Positions 1 through 13,021 of a DNA stretch of 64,000 nucleotides are shown here, in pieces (position 1 is the stretch's first letter; every line of letters begins with the position of its first letter). The position numbers and the translations under genes were made by a program. The DNA is from Gordionus sp. m RMFG-2023 (taxonomy: Eukaryota > Nematomorpha > Gordioida > Chordodea > Parachordodidae), in the NCBI RefSeq assembly GCF_954871325.1, contig NC_088775.1, forward strand, positions 27,257,561 through 27,321,560. The letters are read 5' to 3'. The notes beneath the pieces were generated by a model. That model saw only the letters and a program-made list of their open reading frames with translations. It was not told where the DNA came from and searched no databases.

Positions 1-60
1 TCTTTGGCTTAAGGAGGGGGGATTATCCCACCCCCTCTCTCTGCGTACGCGTCTATGTAT
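1..60. repeat. GC-rich G-run/C-run block, copy 1
   Basis: A run of G followed by a run of C and then TGCGTACGCG. A similar block in the same orientation lies at 1841-1915. Such blocks often sit just inside the ends of hAT elements. Between the two copies lies a decayed hAT transposase, so they may mark the subterminal parts of one old element, but I see no clear terminal inverted repeat. Confidence 0.35.
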
Positions 61-287
61 GTAATAACTTATAAAGTATTCATGGAAAAATATATAACAA
101 ATTAAAAACTAAAATTGCACAAAAAATATTATTACGAAGCATATTATTTATTTATAGTGTAAAATCCAATCTTCATTGAGATTGAGCAAATTTTTCATAT
201 CTTATCCGTCCTTGGCGTCAAATGCCTATGAATATTCAAAAGGGCCAAATCTACTTTCAGAAGTTCTATTTTTTAGGTATGTTTTTA

Positions 288-1445
288 TTATTCTTTACCA
301 TAGTTGGCAGCTAATAAGGCATCATAAGATACTTTAACAACTTCATGATAAAAATATGCCAAATATTTGATTTTTTTTCTATTACCATCTGAAAAAGGTT
401 GTGAAAGCTTTTGTGAAAGTAATATCTGCAGATTGGTAAGTGCCTGATGAATTAAAAACCGTTCATTTATTTCAGTTATAAATGTATCTAAGAGAGGGAT
501 AAGGACATTTATTTTATAATACTCTTCTAATGACCCTATATTAATGTCTGGACGATGTTGTTTTGCTGCAAGTCGAGGGGGACAGATGTTAAACTCGTAT
601 AGCTCTGTTTTTAACTCAACAAACATATAAAATATGAAATTCTTCGTCAACATTAGCCCTAATTTTCTTGAGTTCTAATAAAATGCTCTCCCCTATTCTC
701 ATCGTCTCAATCAAGTCAATGTCATGTTTTGAAAAGTATCATTAAATAGTTGTATAATTAAATAATTTATTAAGACATTCTAATGAGAAAAGAAGAATTG
801 GTATAAGTATTGAATCCAATAATTTGCTTGCTTTTGGGGAATTATCTCTTTCAGGCCATTATGATATTCCAGTAAGAACATTAATAATAGGCTTTTCTAA
901 CTCCATAAAAGCTGTTACTGCTTGATGGCGAAAACTCCATTTCGTTGGACAAGCCTTTTACAATTTCTCTCAAATAATTTTGTTTAAAATATTTTGTCAC
1001 TTGGGATATTCCATTAATGCAGAAATCTCATAATGCTTTAAATTTTACAAGACCACAAAAATTACCTTCATTATCATTATTATTGAAATTCCCGAATCCA
1101 AATTGGTACGTAATGCTAATGCAATCCACAATATAGAATGGCCTCAATAGTTAGTTTGTTATTACATCTACTTTTGCTATTTTTGTTAATATGTGATGAA
1201 ATAGGAATCATATCCCCATTTCGAATTAATTTGAAGAAATCATCAGTCACAGCTTTTATGATAATTTTATCTTTTGTCGATTTTCAAAGATTTCTCCAGC
1301 ATCTTTGTACTTGTTGAATGGAGTCTTAACTAGACTGTTAAGCTTGACTAAATTTCTTCCAGCATATCTTGGGCCAAACAGGACACATATCTTACAATAA
1401 GCTTCATTGTCTCGGATAGAGTATGCTAGCCATAACCATTTAGTA
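288..1445 (-). pseudogene. decayed hAT transposase, ZMYM1/TTF zinc-finger type
   Basis: Read on the minus strand, the start (about 1445-1290) gives WLAYSIRDNEAYCKICVLF followed by a segment ending NSLVKTPFNKYKDAGEIF. This is the TTF-type zinc-finger region of the ZMYM1 or P52rIPK-like hAT transposases. The far end (653-288) is a 121-codon open stretch containing RPDINIGSLEEYYKIN and a following LIPLLDTFITEINERF, the segment these proteins carry before their C-terminal dimerisation part. The middle (about 660-1260) is full of stops and frame changes, and the dimerisation motif is not visible. This is a dead DNA transposon copy. Family assignment rests on remembered motif patterns only. Confidence 0.65.
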
Positions 1446-2635
1446 AAAAAGCTGTTTTGAAATTTTAACTTTTGTTAGTACATAAAGTTTGTGCATATTG
1501 AAAATTGAGGGGTGGAATATAAATCTATTATTAAATAAAATATTTATTATAGATATCTTTAATACTTTTTTAAGAAGTATATGTCTTTATTCTAGACTAA
1601 TTATAAAATGTTATAAAATTATTTGTACTTTTTTATAAGATAACTAGGATTTTTATCATCAATATGTTTAAAAAAAATTTCTTATGCCCATAATTATTAT
1701 TTGACTAGAAATTTGAAAATGATAGATAAATATTTCGCCACTATAAATTTGAAAAAATAGATAAAATTAAGCCAAGGAAAACTTAAAATCGAAATTAATT
1801 GATAAAATAACTTAGTAAAGGTGTGATAATAATGTAATATATCCGGCTTTGGCTTTGGAGGGAGGGGGATTTTCCCCCTGCCCCCCCCCCTCCGTAGCGT
1901 AAGCGCCTACCACACCAGCATTCTACAAATGTAAATCTGTATTTGATCACTCATAATTTTAATTTTTATTAAAAAATTATAATCGACAACATTCTTAGGC
2001 TATGATTTTATAAAAAAAATTATGATTTTATAAAATAAATCATAATTTTTTTTAAACAGCACATTTCTTATATGCTTATTAATCATATTTATTAATGTCT
2101 TTTTACTTTTGGCCACTTAAAACAAAATAAGGTGTCCTAGTAGGCTAAGCAGAATAAGTATTGAATATAAGTCGAATGAGGACACACCCTTCATGTTTAA
2201 ATTCCGCCTGACCATTAATTAGCGTTTTAATATTGAATCATCTATTTATTGAGCTAAAAATATGATCTGGCATCAACTAAGGAATTGTAAACTAAAAACT
2301 CTATAGTTCTAACTTGAGGCAGTATAAGAAATTTATTGATTTTATTTACTTAATCGTTATTTTAGACTTATTAGGATATTTATATTTATTCTAGTAAATG
2401 TTATTTCATTTTTATATATATTGAATAATAATTTGAAGAAAATATTTAGTTATTTTTTTAGAAGCTTCAACTTTTACACGTCAGATCAGACATTTACTTA
2501 ATAAAGATTTTACTATGTTAACATAAATGTTTATTGAGCCCTTGTGATTTTCATCGTATATTTTATTATTGATATATGATTGTGCCTCATATAATTCATG
2601 CTTTTTATTATTTATTTCGAACGTCAACAGAGTTA
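1446..2635. other. A+T-rich spacer with a GC block
   Basis: No gene seen. The only structure is the G-run/C-run block at about 1841-1915, which repeats the block at 1-60. Confidence 0.5.
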
Positions 2636-2639
2636 GAAT

Positions 2640-2945
2640 CAAGCCCGGATATGCTTCTGCAAATTCATCTCATAAAATGTGGATGTTTTAACAAATCAAG
2701 GCTCGAAATTTAAGAAAAATAAGATAAGCCTCAAAAACTATATCGGTACTAGTTATTTATTCTATATCAAAATGTAAAATATTTTGTCATTCTTTAACTG
2801 CATTTTTCAACACGTGGTAAAAACAGGCTATTGGCAAAATTAATTTCAACAAATTCTGTCATGATTTAATTTTTACCAAAATAACTGACATTATCTGCAC
2901 AATTATTCATTACTATGAGTTTAACGTTGGTAATATTTTTAAAAT
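2640..2945 (-). pseudogene. hAT transposase fragment
   Basis: The minus strand reads NNCADNVSYFG, then a stretch resembling the CxxH-containing middle of hAT transposases and a FLPRVEKC-like segment, with several stops. The CADN..FG motif is the second catalytic-aspartate region in the transposase of element D (CADNASVHFG there). Only this central part is recognisable. It is a fossil fragment of a plain DNA transposon. Confidence 0.5.
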
Positions 2946-3342
2946 CTTTTTAAGTTTTACTTAGTTAATTTTTTTTTATTTTGATAAAATATCGCAAAAC
3001 GAAATAACATAAATTAGATATAAAAAAATATATAAATAATATTTATTTCTATAATACATATAAATAAAATTTATTTATATAATACATATAAATAAAATTG
3101 AAAAAATAATATAAAATTTCATAATTTTTGATAATTTGGCTTTTTAAAATCATGATTGAATTGTGCTTCTCATCTTTTAAATATAGTATTAAGGAATACC
3201 TTCGATAATAAAAATATTGAATCTCAAGGTTCAGAGATATATCAATGTTTGTAAAAGTTTAGTTTTTTATATGAGAGTGGGTATGTTAAATCAACTTTTT
3301 ATTAAAATATAGCATTCAATTTTAGATTAGTTAATCAAATTG

Positions 3343-4170
3343 ATAAAACACTTCATTTATGTATTGAGACTCGATGGAATAGCAGAGTAAAGATGATTAA
3401 ATCGATTTTTAATAAATTCAATAAAATATTGGAGATTCTCAGTTCTAGAGGAAAGTAGAATAGGCTTGAAAATATAGATTTTGAAATGATGATGGACATT
3501 ATCAAGTTTCTGACGCCTTTTAAAATTGCGAGTCATTATTGAATTTTTTAGCTCATTTAAACTTAAACTTGCAGCTTAGCTAGCTATCGCACAGATGCCG
3601 GGAAATAATGGTGGATAAATTTCATATAGCTATATTCCACTAAATTTCGACATTTTTGTGCCCAAAATTTCAGGATATGAAAATTTTATCCCGAGAACAT
3701 TATAAAGATTTGTGCCAACATATTAACACTTTGATTAATGCAGAGAAGATCAGCAGATAAATACCAACTCACCATCTAGCTCCTACTCAACTGATAAGAG
3801 TAGTATTTGATTTTCTTAAGAAAATACTGAGTCAGATACGTTTTTGGATTTTTCTCTATGGGAAGCTGACAATGCGTTTTCTGATGCTAGCGTTGAAGTT
3901 GACGAACTTCAAAAATACCTAGATGCTAAATTATATATTGAAATTGTTAATATTTTAAAATGGTGGAAGACAAACCATAATGACTTTCCAAATTTAAGTA
4001 TTTTATCTCTTGAATTCCTAGCTATCCCTGCTTCGCCGGCTAGCAGTGAAAGAGCATTTTTAGCTGCTGGTAGGATCTTTGAAGAGAAAATGACTCATTT
4101 AAAGCCAGATAAATTGGGCTCAATTATTCGCTTTATGATACTTTTGATGATATTAATATGTCATTATAAA
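3343..4170 (+). pseudogene. hAT transposase C-terminal half, decayed
   Basis: From 3343 the plus strand reads LHLCIETRWNSRVKMIKS, the conserved TRWNS motif. One in-frame stop is followed by IDFEMMMDIIKFLTPF. After a disrupted stretch (about 3540-3840) a 127-codon open stretch from 3844 carries VNILKWWKTNHNDFPNLS and then FLAIPASPASSERAF with LKPDKLG, the hATC dimerisation domain. The SSERAF and WW motifs are diagnostic of hAT. The C-terminus resembles that of element A (AIPASSASCERNF), suggesting a related BED-type family. The N-terminal half is missing and no terminal repeats were found. Confidence 0.75.
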
Positions 4171-4439
4171 ACGTTTATTAATATATTTTTTAGCCTCCAT
4201 ATTAACTATTATATCATTTACATTTGACATAAATCATGCTTATTGTTTTTATATAATCGCAATAATTTTTAAATTCGATTGTATTTTAACTTTTTATAAT
4301 ATTTTTTACAAATTAAATAAAATGCAACTTAATTTATCTTGATTAGATTATGGGCATCAAATAAACTTATACTTAAGGTGGCGATGAATAAATACAATAA
4401 ATTTTTTAGGTTATTATAATATTTAAACTCAAATTGTAG

Positions 4440-4570
4440 AATTTTATTCGGGTTGGACTCAGGTCGGGTTAGACTAAGAATGTGTGCTCGGGCTCGGGTC
4501 GAACTCGGATAAAAAAGTTTTTTAAATTCGAGCTCGAGCTGCGAAATAATTACTTTGTATCAACATCCCT
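4440..4570. repeat. GC-rich CGGGTCG/GCTCGGG patch
   Basis: A short GC-rich patch (TGTGCTCGGGCTCGGGTCG) in otherwise A+T-rich DNA. It resembles the subterminal repeat units of elements G and J (GAGCAC..GACCCG on the opposite strand), so it is probably a fragment of a non-autonomous relative. No ends could be fixed. Confidence 0.35.
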
Positions 4571-6179
4571 GCTTAATTTTTTTACAGATATAGCTTTATA
4601 ATTGTACTTAATATCTTCAAAATATAGGCTTAAATGTCCATCTTTTTAGGGTTTATCAAATTACCTGAGGTCATATTTTTGCTCAAACACCCGCATATCT
4701 TACGCTGACATGAATACCTTTTTGAATATTATTATTTGGTGTAAGGCTAAGGAGGAACATAATAGCTTTAATTTCATTAAATTTTACTATTTATACAAAC
4801 ATTTTGAATTTTAATAATTCGAGAGGTACCCAAAAATGGCCATATTAAGAATCATAAGGCCCAATCCCAATAAAATTTTAATGTAGTTATTGCATGATAG
4901 CCCCCCCCCCCCATGATAGATGGCACTGCATCTGTAAACCAATATCTTTGAATAAACTTGTAGTTAAATCACCAAACGCAATTAAGGTTGAACTTAACAA
5001 ACGAATGACATAAAGATGTAATTTTGACTAGAGTTCAATATTTGGCAATCTTTAAATTCTTGGCGGTATTTACTTATTAGTTTATATTAGAGGATGAATT
5101 CTATCAACCAATAAATATAATTGATTACACTTTAAAATATCGGGTTTGCCAACCAGAAGATTGTGATTTCAATATAAAGAATGCATGCCAAACTGACATC
5201 TTCTGTTTTAAAATGGATTTATATTTTATATAGTAAACACATTCATAATTTGCTATGAGTAGGGTTGACCAAAAAATATTATAATTAACCACGGCAAATT
5301 TTCTTTAAAATTAAAAACAAGTACTCAAAAAAAGTTAACGACTCTACCTAAACTAGGGGCCGGTGAGAAAAGCTTACAACCTTGATTGGAAGATCGGAAC
5401 TTGAAGGCAACTATTGGCCCACATATGAAGTGCAATTCACCAACATTTGGTCTTGGAACTGTTGTATTTAAACTATCATTATATATTCAGAGACTCCACC
5501 CGGTGACAAAATAGGCTTTAAGGAAAAATTAATTTTGTAATTATATTTAAAATCTTTCTACTGCCATTAAATGATATTTTTAGATAAATGTTATAACTAG
5601 GAGCGAATTAGGATTTTTGATATAACAAATAATTTACGTCCAATAAAGAAAAAATATGCTTAAATGAAAATTTAAAGAGATCATTGAGGTTTTGACATGT
5701 CTATAAGCTTAAATTTATTATACGGTAAAATATTCAGAAATTATAATTATACTCCTCGAGGATGGTTCCATTTATGGTTATTTTATAAGAGATTCCTAAT
5801 GGGGGTACCTCGGGGGAAGGAATTAAATTATTTTTATGGATCAATTTTTAAAACTGAATTAGTTCAGGTAATGAGTGTAAAACTAATTTATGTGATATTA
5901 GCATATTTTTAATTTAAAATTTCCTTTTAATTCTTCAGATAAAATGGCATAAAACAAATTAAAAAATTCTGATTGGTGGGCCAGGAAATTTTATCCCGTT
6001 CTTAAGATCACCCAATTGCCACCCTACTATATAGATCAACCTGGTATTTTTGATTTATTCAATGAAAATAAACACAATATTTTAGTGTATTTAAACAATC
6101 ATTTTGTTTGCAATACTGAAATTATTATTAAAAGAAAATATTTTAAAGTTATAGCACCTGTTTTAAATAAATCAAAAAA
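4571..6179. other. A+T-rich spacer
   Basis: No gene or repeat could be supported. Short open stretches at 5697-5912 and 6016-6213 match nothing I know and have the base composition of the surroundings. A C homopolymer of 13 bases lies near 4901-4914. Confidence 0.5.
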
Positions 6180-6290
6180 TGAAAAAATTTTAAGCCCAAA
6201 CCCAGTCCATTAAAAAAATCAAGGTCAGGCCCGTTATAAATTATATTAGGCCCATACCCGGCCAATGTAGGTTTCTGCGCTACTATATAA
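6180..6290. mobile_element. degenerate element-A-type MITE fragment
   Basis: Contains AGGCCCGTTATAAATTAT, AGGCCCATACCCGGCC and a terminal TGTAGGTTTCTGCG resembling the TGCAGGTCTCTG end of element A. GC-rich AGGCCCG units separated by A+T are the hallmark of this family. The left end is not recognisable. Confidence 0.4.
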
Positions 6291-6650
6291 AATTTTGCAA
6301 TTAATTTATTAAACTGATTTAAAATGTGATTATAGTAGTCACTTTTAAATATTAAAATCAAATTTATGAAATAACCACTTTACTTTTTACAAAAAAATAT
6401 GATAACCTTTATTCTTAATAAATAAAAAATTGAAATAGACAAATTTAACAATATAATTTGATTAGTCAATGAAATAAATGTTTAATATAAAAATATATTT
6501 AAATTTATTTTATTATATCACCATTCTTAACACTTCATAGCAATCATTATAGCGATGATATAAAATAAGAACATTTTTGACCTTGTAATTATAGTATCCA
6601 TTCTCTCAAACAATTTTTTTTACAGAGGAGATACGTCTGAAAGACTATTT

Positions 6651-8297
6651 CTAAGCTCTAGCCAGTTGAACTATCATGGCTATTAACAAACCTAAAAGTA
6701 ACAAACCTAAAAGATTTACGATGGCAAATTTGATTAGCTCCCATTTGTTGTTTAGTTTTAATTCTGCTGTGATATTTTGGGGGGTTACCGGAACGTCAGT
6801 CGGATTTGAGGCGACGTAGTTGGTGTTGTTTCCATCCAAATTTGTCAAGTCATAGCTTTTCTTATTTTTGTCATGTTTGTTTCTTATATAATAGGCCCGT
6901 ACAAAATGGATGCTCCACAAAATGATCTCTGCTGTCCCATAAAGAAATACAGCAGCGATCATTAATTTCAGGATGGATTGTATGAAGTCGTTATTTGAAA
7001 AATACGTGAACTTTGTTGCCAAAAATATAGAAGCGACGGCTAATAACAAACCTAGGGTTCCTATTAACCTATGAAACCAATTAAAGGTTATTCTTTTAAC
7101 ACTCACACCTGGATGGGGTCTAAAATAAGCAATGATTGGCTGAATAACAGCGAAAATAATTGCCAATATTCCCGTTATTGAATGAGCCAAAGGAACTTTA
7201 TTGGGTAAATATAGTGGATTATAGCTCCAACCTCGAATCCGTACAAATATTAGTATAGTGGCAATTATTATCAAAATGACGGCCAATATATTGAAAGATC
7301 TGTGAATAACAAACCATAGTTTTAACCCGCCGCAATAAGTTTTTTGAGGGCAAAATAATTTTAGGTGCCTGGCATATAATGTCGCTACACTCACTAAAAA
7401 TATCCACCCTATGAGCATGAAAATACCGTGTAACTTTGTCAAAATATGAATTGAGCTTAAATGACCACCCATCACCACCGCGGAGTTTATTAACAACTGA
7501 GCGAGTGCAAATTTTTGTGTGCTTACATGGGGTTTCCTTTGTGCATGATATTTTGGTTCACCGTTATCATTCATATTCCCTTCAACTAAGATTAGATGAT
7601 ATTTTTCTAAATTAGTGTCAGATTGATTTGAGGTTTTGGTGGTAGTTGATATAGGTACAGTATTATCTTGCCTTTTAAGACGTGCCTTCTTGTTATCGGG
7701 GGAAATCAATTTGAATACTTTATCATTACCCAATGTCTTATCTTTCGTGAATTTACAAGATATTTTTTGAGTATTTAGTGAATCGACATCTTTAACAAGC
7801 TCCACTTTGGTGTCACTCAATCCCAATTTACCATCCTCTATTGGTAGAGCTTGATTTTCATAACCTTTATTGTAACGATTTAAAACTTGGGCATTATTTC
7901 CACTGCCAAATATCATGCACATAATTGCACTAGAACCTGCCATCACTTTAGTCGGACCCAGGCCTAAGGCAATATATTTATTCTTTGAATCATTTTCTTT
8001 TATTCCTTTTCTTTCTAAGTAGAAATCAATTTTATTTTTATCTTTCGGATTTTGCCTGTGTAATAAAAATATTTGACAAAGTGGAGTAGTCAGATTGTTC
8101 ATTGACTCTAGCTGGGTAAATTCGCAAACTTCGGGGTCTGAGAAACAGCCATATTCGGTGCCACATTTCGCTCTAGAAGGTTTGGCGTACCATATATCTA
8201 TGATTGAATTCGTTTCAGTTGTTGACCCAGTTTGAGCATGCGCAAACCAAGGGTATAATAAGATGGTGACGCAAGGAATAATATGCCGCGTAAACAT
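6651..8297 (-). CDS. DOMON and cytochrome b561 ferric-chelate reductase-like membrane protein
   Basis: A single uninterrupted 548-residue reading frame. Residues 1-21 are a signal peptide ending AHA. Residues about 35-255 form a DOMON-like domain with paired cysteines (C45, C51, C58, C74). Residues about 262-470 are a cytochrome b561 core with four histidines spaced as haem ligands: H290 (LHG), H332 (IHR), H372 (AHS) and H409 (FHR). A last membrane helix spans about 521-545. Proteins of this layout (FRRS1 family) move electrons across a membrane, usually to reduce ferric iron. The FRRS1 Reeler domain is absent, as there is room for only about 25 residues before DOMON. A basic RLKR at 206-209, just after DOMON, could be a furin-type site, but that is a guess. 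The gene has no intron, whereas the ubinuclein gene in this window has several, so a retrocopy is possible. The start is the first ATG and directly precedes the signal peptide. Confidence 0.85.
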   Translation of the reverse strand: MFTRHIIPCVTILLYPWFAHAQTGSTTETNSIIDIWYAKPSRAKCGTEYGCFSDPEVCEFTQLESMNNLTTPLCQIFLLHRQNPKDKNKIDFYLERKGIKENDSKNKYIALGLGPTKVMAGSSAIMCMIFGSGNNAQVLNRYNKGYENQALPIEDGKLGLSDTKVELVKDVDSLNTQKISCKFTKDKTLGNDKVFKLISPDNKKARLKRQDNTVPISTTTKTSNQSDTNLEKYHLILVEGNMNDNGEPKYHAQRKPHVSTQKFALAQLLINSAVVMGGHLSSIHILTKLHGIFMLIGWIFLVSVATLYARHLKLFCPQKTYCGGLKLWFVIHRSFNILAVILIIIATILIFVRIRGWSYNPLYLPNKVPLAHSITGILAIIFAVIQPIIAYFRPHPGVSVKRITFNWFHRLIGTLGLLLAVASIFLATKFTYFSNNDFIQSILKLMIAAVFLYGTAEIILWSIHFVRAYYIRNKHDKNKKSYDLTNLDGNNTNYVASNPTDVPVTPQNITAELKLNNKWELIKFAIVNLLGLLLLGLLIAMIVQLARA

Positions 8298-11167
8298 AAT
8301 TGTATTTGTGTTAAAATATATGGGAAACTTAAGAATTGTGCCTAAATAATTTATAAATAAAAATTAATTAAATTTTTATGTACTTCAATTATCTTCTATA
8401 GAAGAATTTGAATGTCATAAAACTAAATTAATATCCACGAAAAATACGAATTGCAATTGTAAATACTTTACATATTAATTTATATTTAATTACACTAATA
8501 TAAAAAAGAATAATTTTAACTTATATTTGTGATGGTCATATAACATTGAAGCTAGAAAAAAGGAATTGAAAGAAAATTAAATTAAATCTTATTAAATATT
8601 TATGTGGTTTTGATTTTGGTATGATTCCAAAATTAGAAATATAATAGGATGTTAAAACTTTAATTTCTTAAATGCATAATTGACTTAAAATTTTTAAAAA
8701 AAATATAAACGTGTAAAATAACGAAATAATTGTTTTTTTAAGAAAATTAATCTAAAACCACAAGAACAAAAGTTGACAATTTAATTAAATAATGATTAAT
8801 TTAAAAAAATGGATTTCTTATGTCTTGCAGCACAGTGCCGACCAAACCATGAAAAAGAATTTAATTATTTAGATTGGGTTTCTTAGAAATTGCGCTGAGT
8901 TTCAAGAAATAAGGATTCAAAAAATCGATAGACAGTTTAACGGGTTTCGGATAATCAAAAACTTTATAATACTAAATATACTACAAAGTTAAAATTTTTC
9001 CAACAGATGGCTGGACTTCCACCGTTTCGCCGATAATTTTTTAAAAAAGTTTTACATGATTGTTTTAATTAATTATAAATATTATTTTCAAATTATAATA
9101 AGTATAATTATTTTAATTTTTTTTAAAAGCTCAAAATTATTTTAATATTTTTTAACAGCTCATTATTTTATTTTTGAATGTGGTCGGTGTATGTTTATTC
9201 AATTTTTTTATTTGCTTAATATAATATATTGTTGTAAGGGGAAGGGGGAGGGGGTAGTGTTCCTACACCATTTACGATCTAAAAAATGTCCCCTCATAAC
9301 AATGGGATTGTTACGTAGTAGTGTATCTCGGATTTCTCCTTGGGTGTAAAAAATTAGTAATATTTTTAATAATAAAATATTTAAAATTTTTTGGAGAAAA
9401 TCACATGCCCTTTTAACCCTCCCCCTTCCTCTAAAAGTCAATCTTCAATGTTAAAAAGTCAAGTAATATGTCTTCTATTTTTTTAAAAATTATAAATTCA
9501 CTTACATTTTCAAGATAACTGCTTCTTTCTTGGAGATCCAATATTACATACTTTATAAATTGCAATAAGAATTTCGAAAAAAAATTTGAATTAACTATTC
9601 CATGTTTTTGAAAAAAATTATATTATATTATTCGGAATTGTTTTCTTTTCTAAAAATCTGTTTAAAATTATTATATAATAATCATTAACTATTTTTTTTA
9701 AATAAAAATTATCTTTTATATTCCCTTGAAGGCTTAAATAAAATCATTACAAAACAAAGTGTCATATAGGAAAAATGTATATAAATTTTTATTTTTAATG
9801 TTCCTTTTGGTTTAAAAAAAATAATAATACAAACAAATAAAAATTAAAATAATCCATAAAAAAATTAGATATAAAAACAAGATAGGTTGTATTTCACCTT
9901 CAAAAATTGTTGTAGCGTTTAAAAATAATACATTTAATATTATATAGATGATTTTTAAAATAATCTATATTTTATTTTCGATAAAAGTAGCCTTCACATA
10001 TGCATGGAATGAGATTTTTTTTAAAAAAATATGTCAAAATAAAATTCATTTTAAAATGTATTTGTTTACGGATATATGTGCAAAAAACCAAATAAATATT
10101 TAGACATTTCAAATTATTTTTAATAATATTGAAAGAAAATTGGGATACAGCATTAAAATTGTTTTTTTAAACACCACAAAATGAAATGAAGCAAGGATAG
10201 TAAATTATAATTAACTAAGTTATAAAAAGTGGCCTGTCAAAAATAACTGGTAATAACTAATGGTTGTAATGAATCACAAACAGTGGCAAATAAGTCTACA
10301 AAAATTATGGCTAGAAAATTACTAATTATGATCTGATGAGATAAAACCCTCGTTTTAATAAAATCACTCGGATTTGAATTCAGTGAAAAATTTCTGGATC
10401 GGTTAAGATAAAGGAGATTTACTTAAGTGAATTATGAGATCTTCCAAACTATCATCATTCCATCCCAACTCACCCTGAAATATATATTTTAATGATGAAA
10501 ACCTAAAAAAGAATGAAAATATTGTTTTGTGACTTCTTTTTGAACTAAAAATCGAGTCTAGTATTGAATAAATAATAAATCTTAAAAAATATTTTATTCG
10601 TTAAAAAACCAAACTAATTTAGACATAAAAATTATCCATTCACAATTTATATTAAAATTGCCATTATATGAAAAATTTAACAAAAAATACCAAATTATAA
10701 AAAAAATATAAGGTTAATTAATATTCCTTAAAAACCAAATAAATATTTATATACTATGTTATGTTAATACATAATACATACAATGCCTATAATATAAATT
10801 TTAGATACACCAGCCACTTTTAAAGAAATCATTACCTCGTTTGACTGATCAGGACATATTCTTTAGACTAAAAGAACATGTTAAAATTGCCTAACCTAAG
10901 TTCCCAGGGCTTTGCAACTTCCAATTAATTTTAGTATTTTACCCTTGTTCATTCCGTTCTTTTTTTCGGCCTTACTTCTTTTTTCAATATTCTAAACAAT
11001 AAAAATAAATATTTCAAAAGTATATATTATTTAGGATATAATTATATTTAAAATATAAATGGTTCTACTAAAGAAAAAAAAGGTTTTTATAATGATAGAT
11101 GGAAAATACAATTTTTAACCATAAATTTATAAAACGAGAAGGAGTTAGAATTATCAGACTTCAAGCC
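8298..11167. other. A+T-rich spacer
   Basis: No gene or clear repeat. A G-rich run near 9236-9256 and a C-rich run near 9415-9435 form a weak inverted pair. The open stretch between them shows no recognisable protein feature. Confidence 0.5.
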
Positions 11168-12035
11168 AGAGTTGTTAAAGGATCCTGATATAAAAATTAT
11201 CTGTATCTAGATACACTTCAAAAGTATATTATCTTGATACTATTTTCCAGGTATTTGTATCTTTTAGAGACTTAGAGATACATTTTGATATGTAATTTAA
11301 CGCTTTTCTATCTTAAAAATAAAAATATTTGAATGCAATATTCATTTTATCTCATATGTGCATATAATTTAAATAAATATATAAAAATAATATTAAGACT
11401 ATTATATAAAAAAATCAAAAAAATATATATACAAAATATTAAGACTATTATAAAAAAAATCAAAAAATATATATATACAAAATATTAAAACTTCTATATA
11501 AAAAAATATATATAAATATTCATTAAATATTTTTCCCATTTAAATCTATCGATATCAGTTCAAAATTGTGAGGGATATTTTTATCATGTAAAGGAATATA
11601 TAAATCCTTGCTTGCTTAGCCATGACCTCTATTAATTATTAAAAACAATATCATTGATGCACAAAATTATATCAATAGAATTTTTTTAATTTATAGATAA
11701 TTCGCTAACTTTTAATTAGCAAATTAAATAAATGCTCATTTTAAATGAGAATTTGTTCAAAAATAAAAATAGGGATGTTGACATTATTTTATTATCTTTT
11801 TATATGGTGTTGAATTGAATGAGAACAAAATATTAAAATGCTGTTTACGTATTTTGTGCTCTCATAGTCAGAGTTTCTTTTCGATAACAACAACGAACCC
11901 TGTATATATGTATGATAAAAATATATCTATATCTAGATATGTTTTTAGCCGATATATCTGTACCTGTATCTAAGTCCATTTTTAAATGACATATCTATAT
12001 CTAGATCCATTTAAAAAGTATCTTTTAGCAACTCT
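11168..12035. mobile_element. putative MITE with AGAGTTG ends and TATCTAGATA repeats
   Basis: The left end AGAGTTGTTAAAGGAT (11168) pairs with the right end, which on the opposite strand reads AGAGTTGCTAAAAGAT (to 12035). Just inside both ends lie copies of the palindrome TATCTAGATA or close variants. The interior is A+T-rich and non-coding. No target duplication is evident, so the boundaries are uncertain. The terminal sequence fits a hAT-like non-autonomous element. Confidence 0.45.
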
Positions 12036-12804
12036 ACTTAGTACTATCAATAACAAAAAAATAATTAATAAAAAAGAAACGAATATTTTTTTAATAATAC
12101 AAAATTTTTGTTAACTATTAAACATGAAAAAAATCTTAAGGTCACGCCCGGAACCCAAATAAAAAATAGTTGGCCAATATTTAATCATTTAGAAATGTCA
12201 TTTGGTTTGGCAGACATCAAGGCATCATAATTCATTTTATTCCCCAAAAAACATTATCCGAGTCAATACTATAAGTAATTAATACGAAGCAATAGATAAT
12301 ATTAACCAATTCAGTGATTAACAAAATTAGTGACAAAACTCTACGGAAGATTATATTGAATTGTGTTGTAAATCATAATTTTAAAATAATAAACATTGGT
12401 GATCTGCAAAGCTTGATCTGTTTTGCCCCTTATGAATTTATGCACGTCCCATTATGACTTTCTTAAAAATTTCTTAAACCCGCCATTAATTTGCGAAAAG
12501 TCCGTCCGCCAGTTATTTTTTTTTGTGCGAATTTTCCTGTTATCACATTTTTAATATCTATACCTTTTTTCCCTAATGCCAATTGAGGCTCTTATATCTC
12601 TCTTCTATAGCTATCTATTTTCTACAATAAGTTTTATAAATTATTTGTGTTATTGGATTCTATCATAAATTTTTTACTTTTTAGTGAATTTACTATTAAA
12701 ATACAAAGAAATAAATAAATTATAATTTACTTACAAATAGTATTTATAAAAATTAAAAAAAATTAGCTTGAAATTCAAAATTTTTTAAAATTTTTACGAA
12801 AAAT

Positions 12805-13021
12805 CAGAGACTTATGAAGTCAGGATTATATATAAATTTTCCGACATGGCCAGAAAATTTTTGTACTAGTTGTCCCACCAGTTCAAAAATTTTTTTGGAT
12901 GAATTGCCCCACCTGGCCCGTTATTATTTTCCCTGCGTAACCCGTTATAGTTTAAAAATTTCGCGGCCTCGCCCATGGGCTAAAATTTTTAAAGGACCAA
13001 GCTGGGCTTTGCAGATCTCTG
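12805..13021. mobile_element. element-A-type MITE, short copy
   Basis: Begins CAGAGACTTATGAAG and ends with TTTGCAGATCTCTG, matching the CAGAGACCTGCA terminal inverted repeat of element A. The interior has decayed GGCCCG units (CCTGGCCCG, GCGGCCTCGCCC). A 72-codon open frame covering it is an accident of these repeats. The target duplication is not preserved. Confidence 0.6.

Noticed and set aside
5340-5480. Slightly GC-richer stretch that could be an exon
   Set aside because: An open frame exists only briefly (about 40 codons) and gives no recognisable motif or convincing splice sites.
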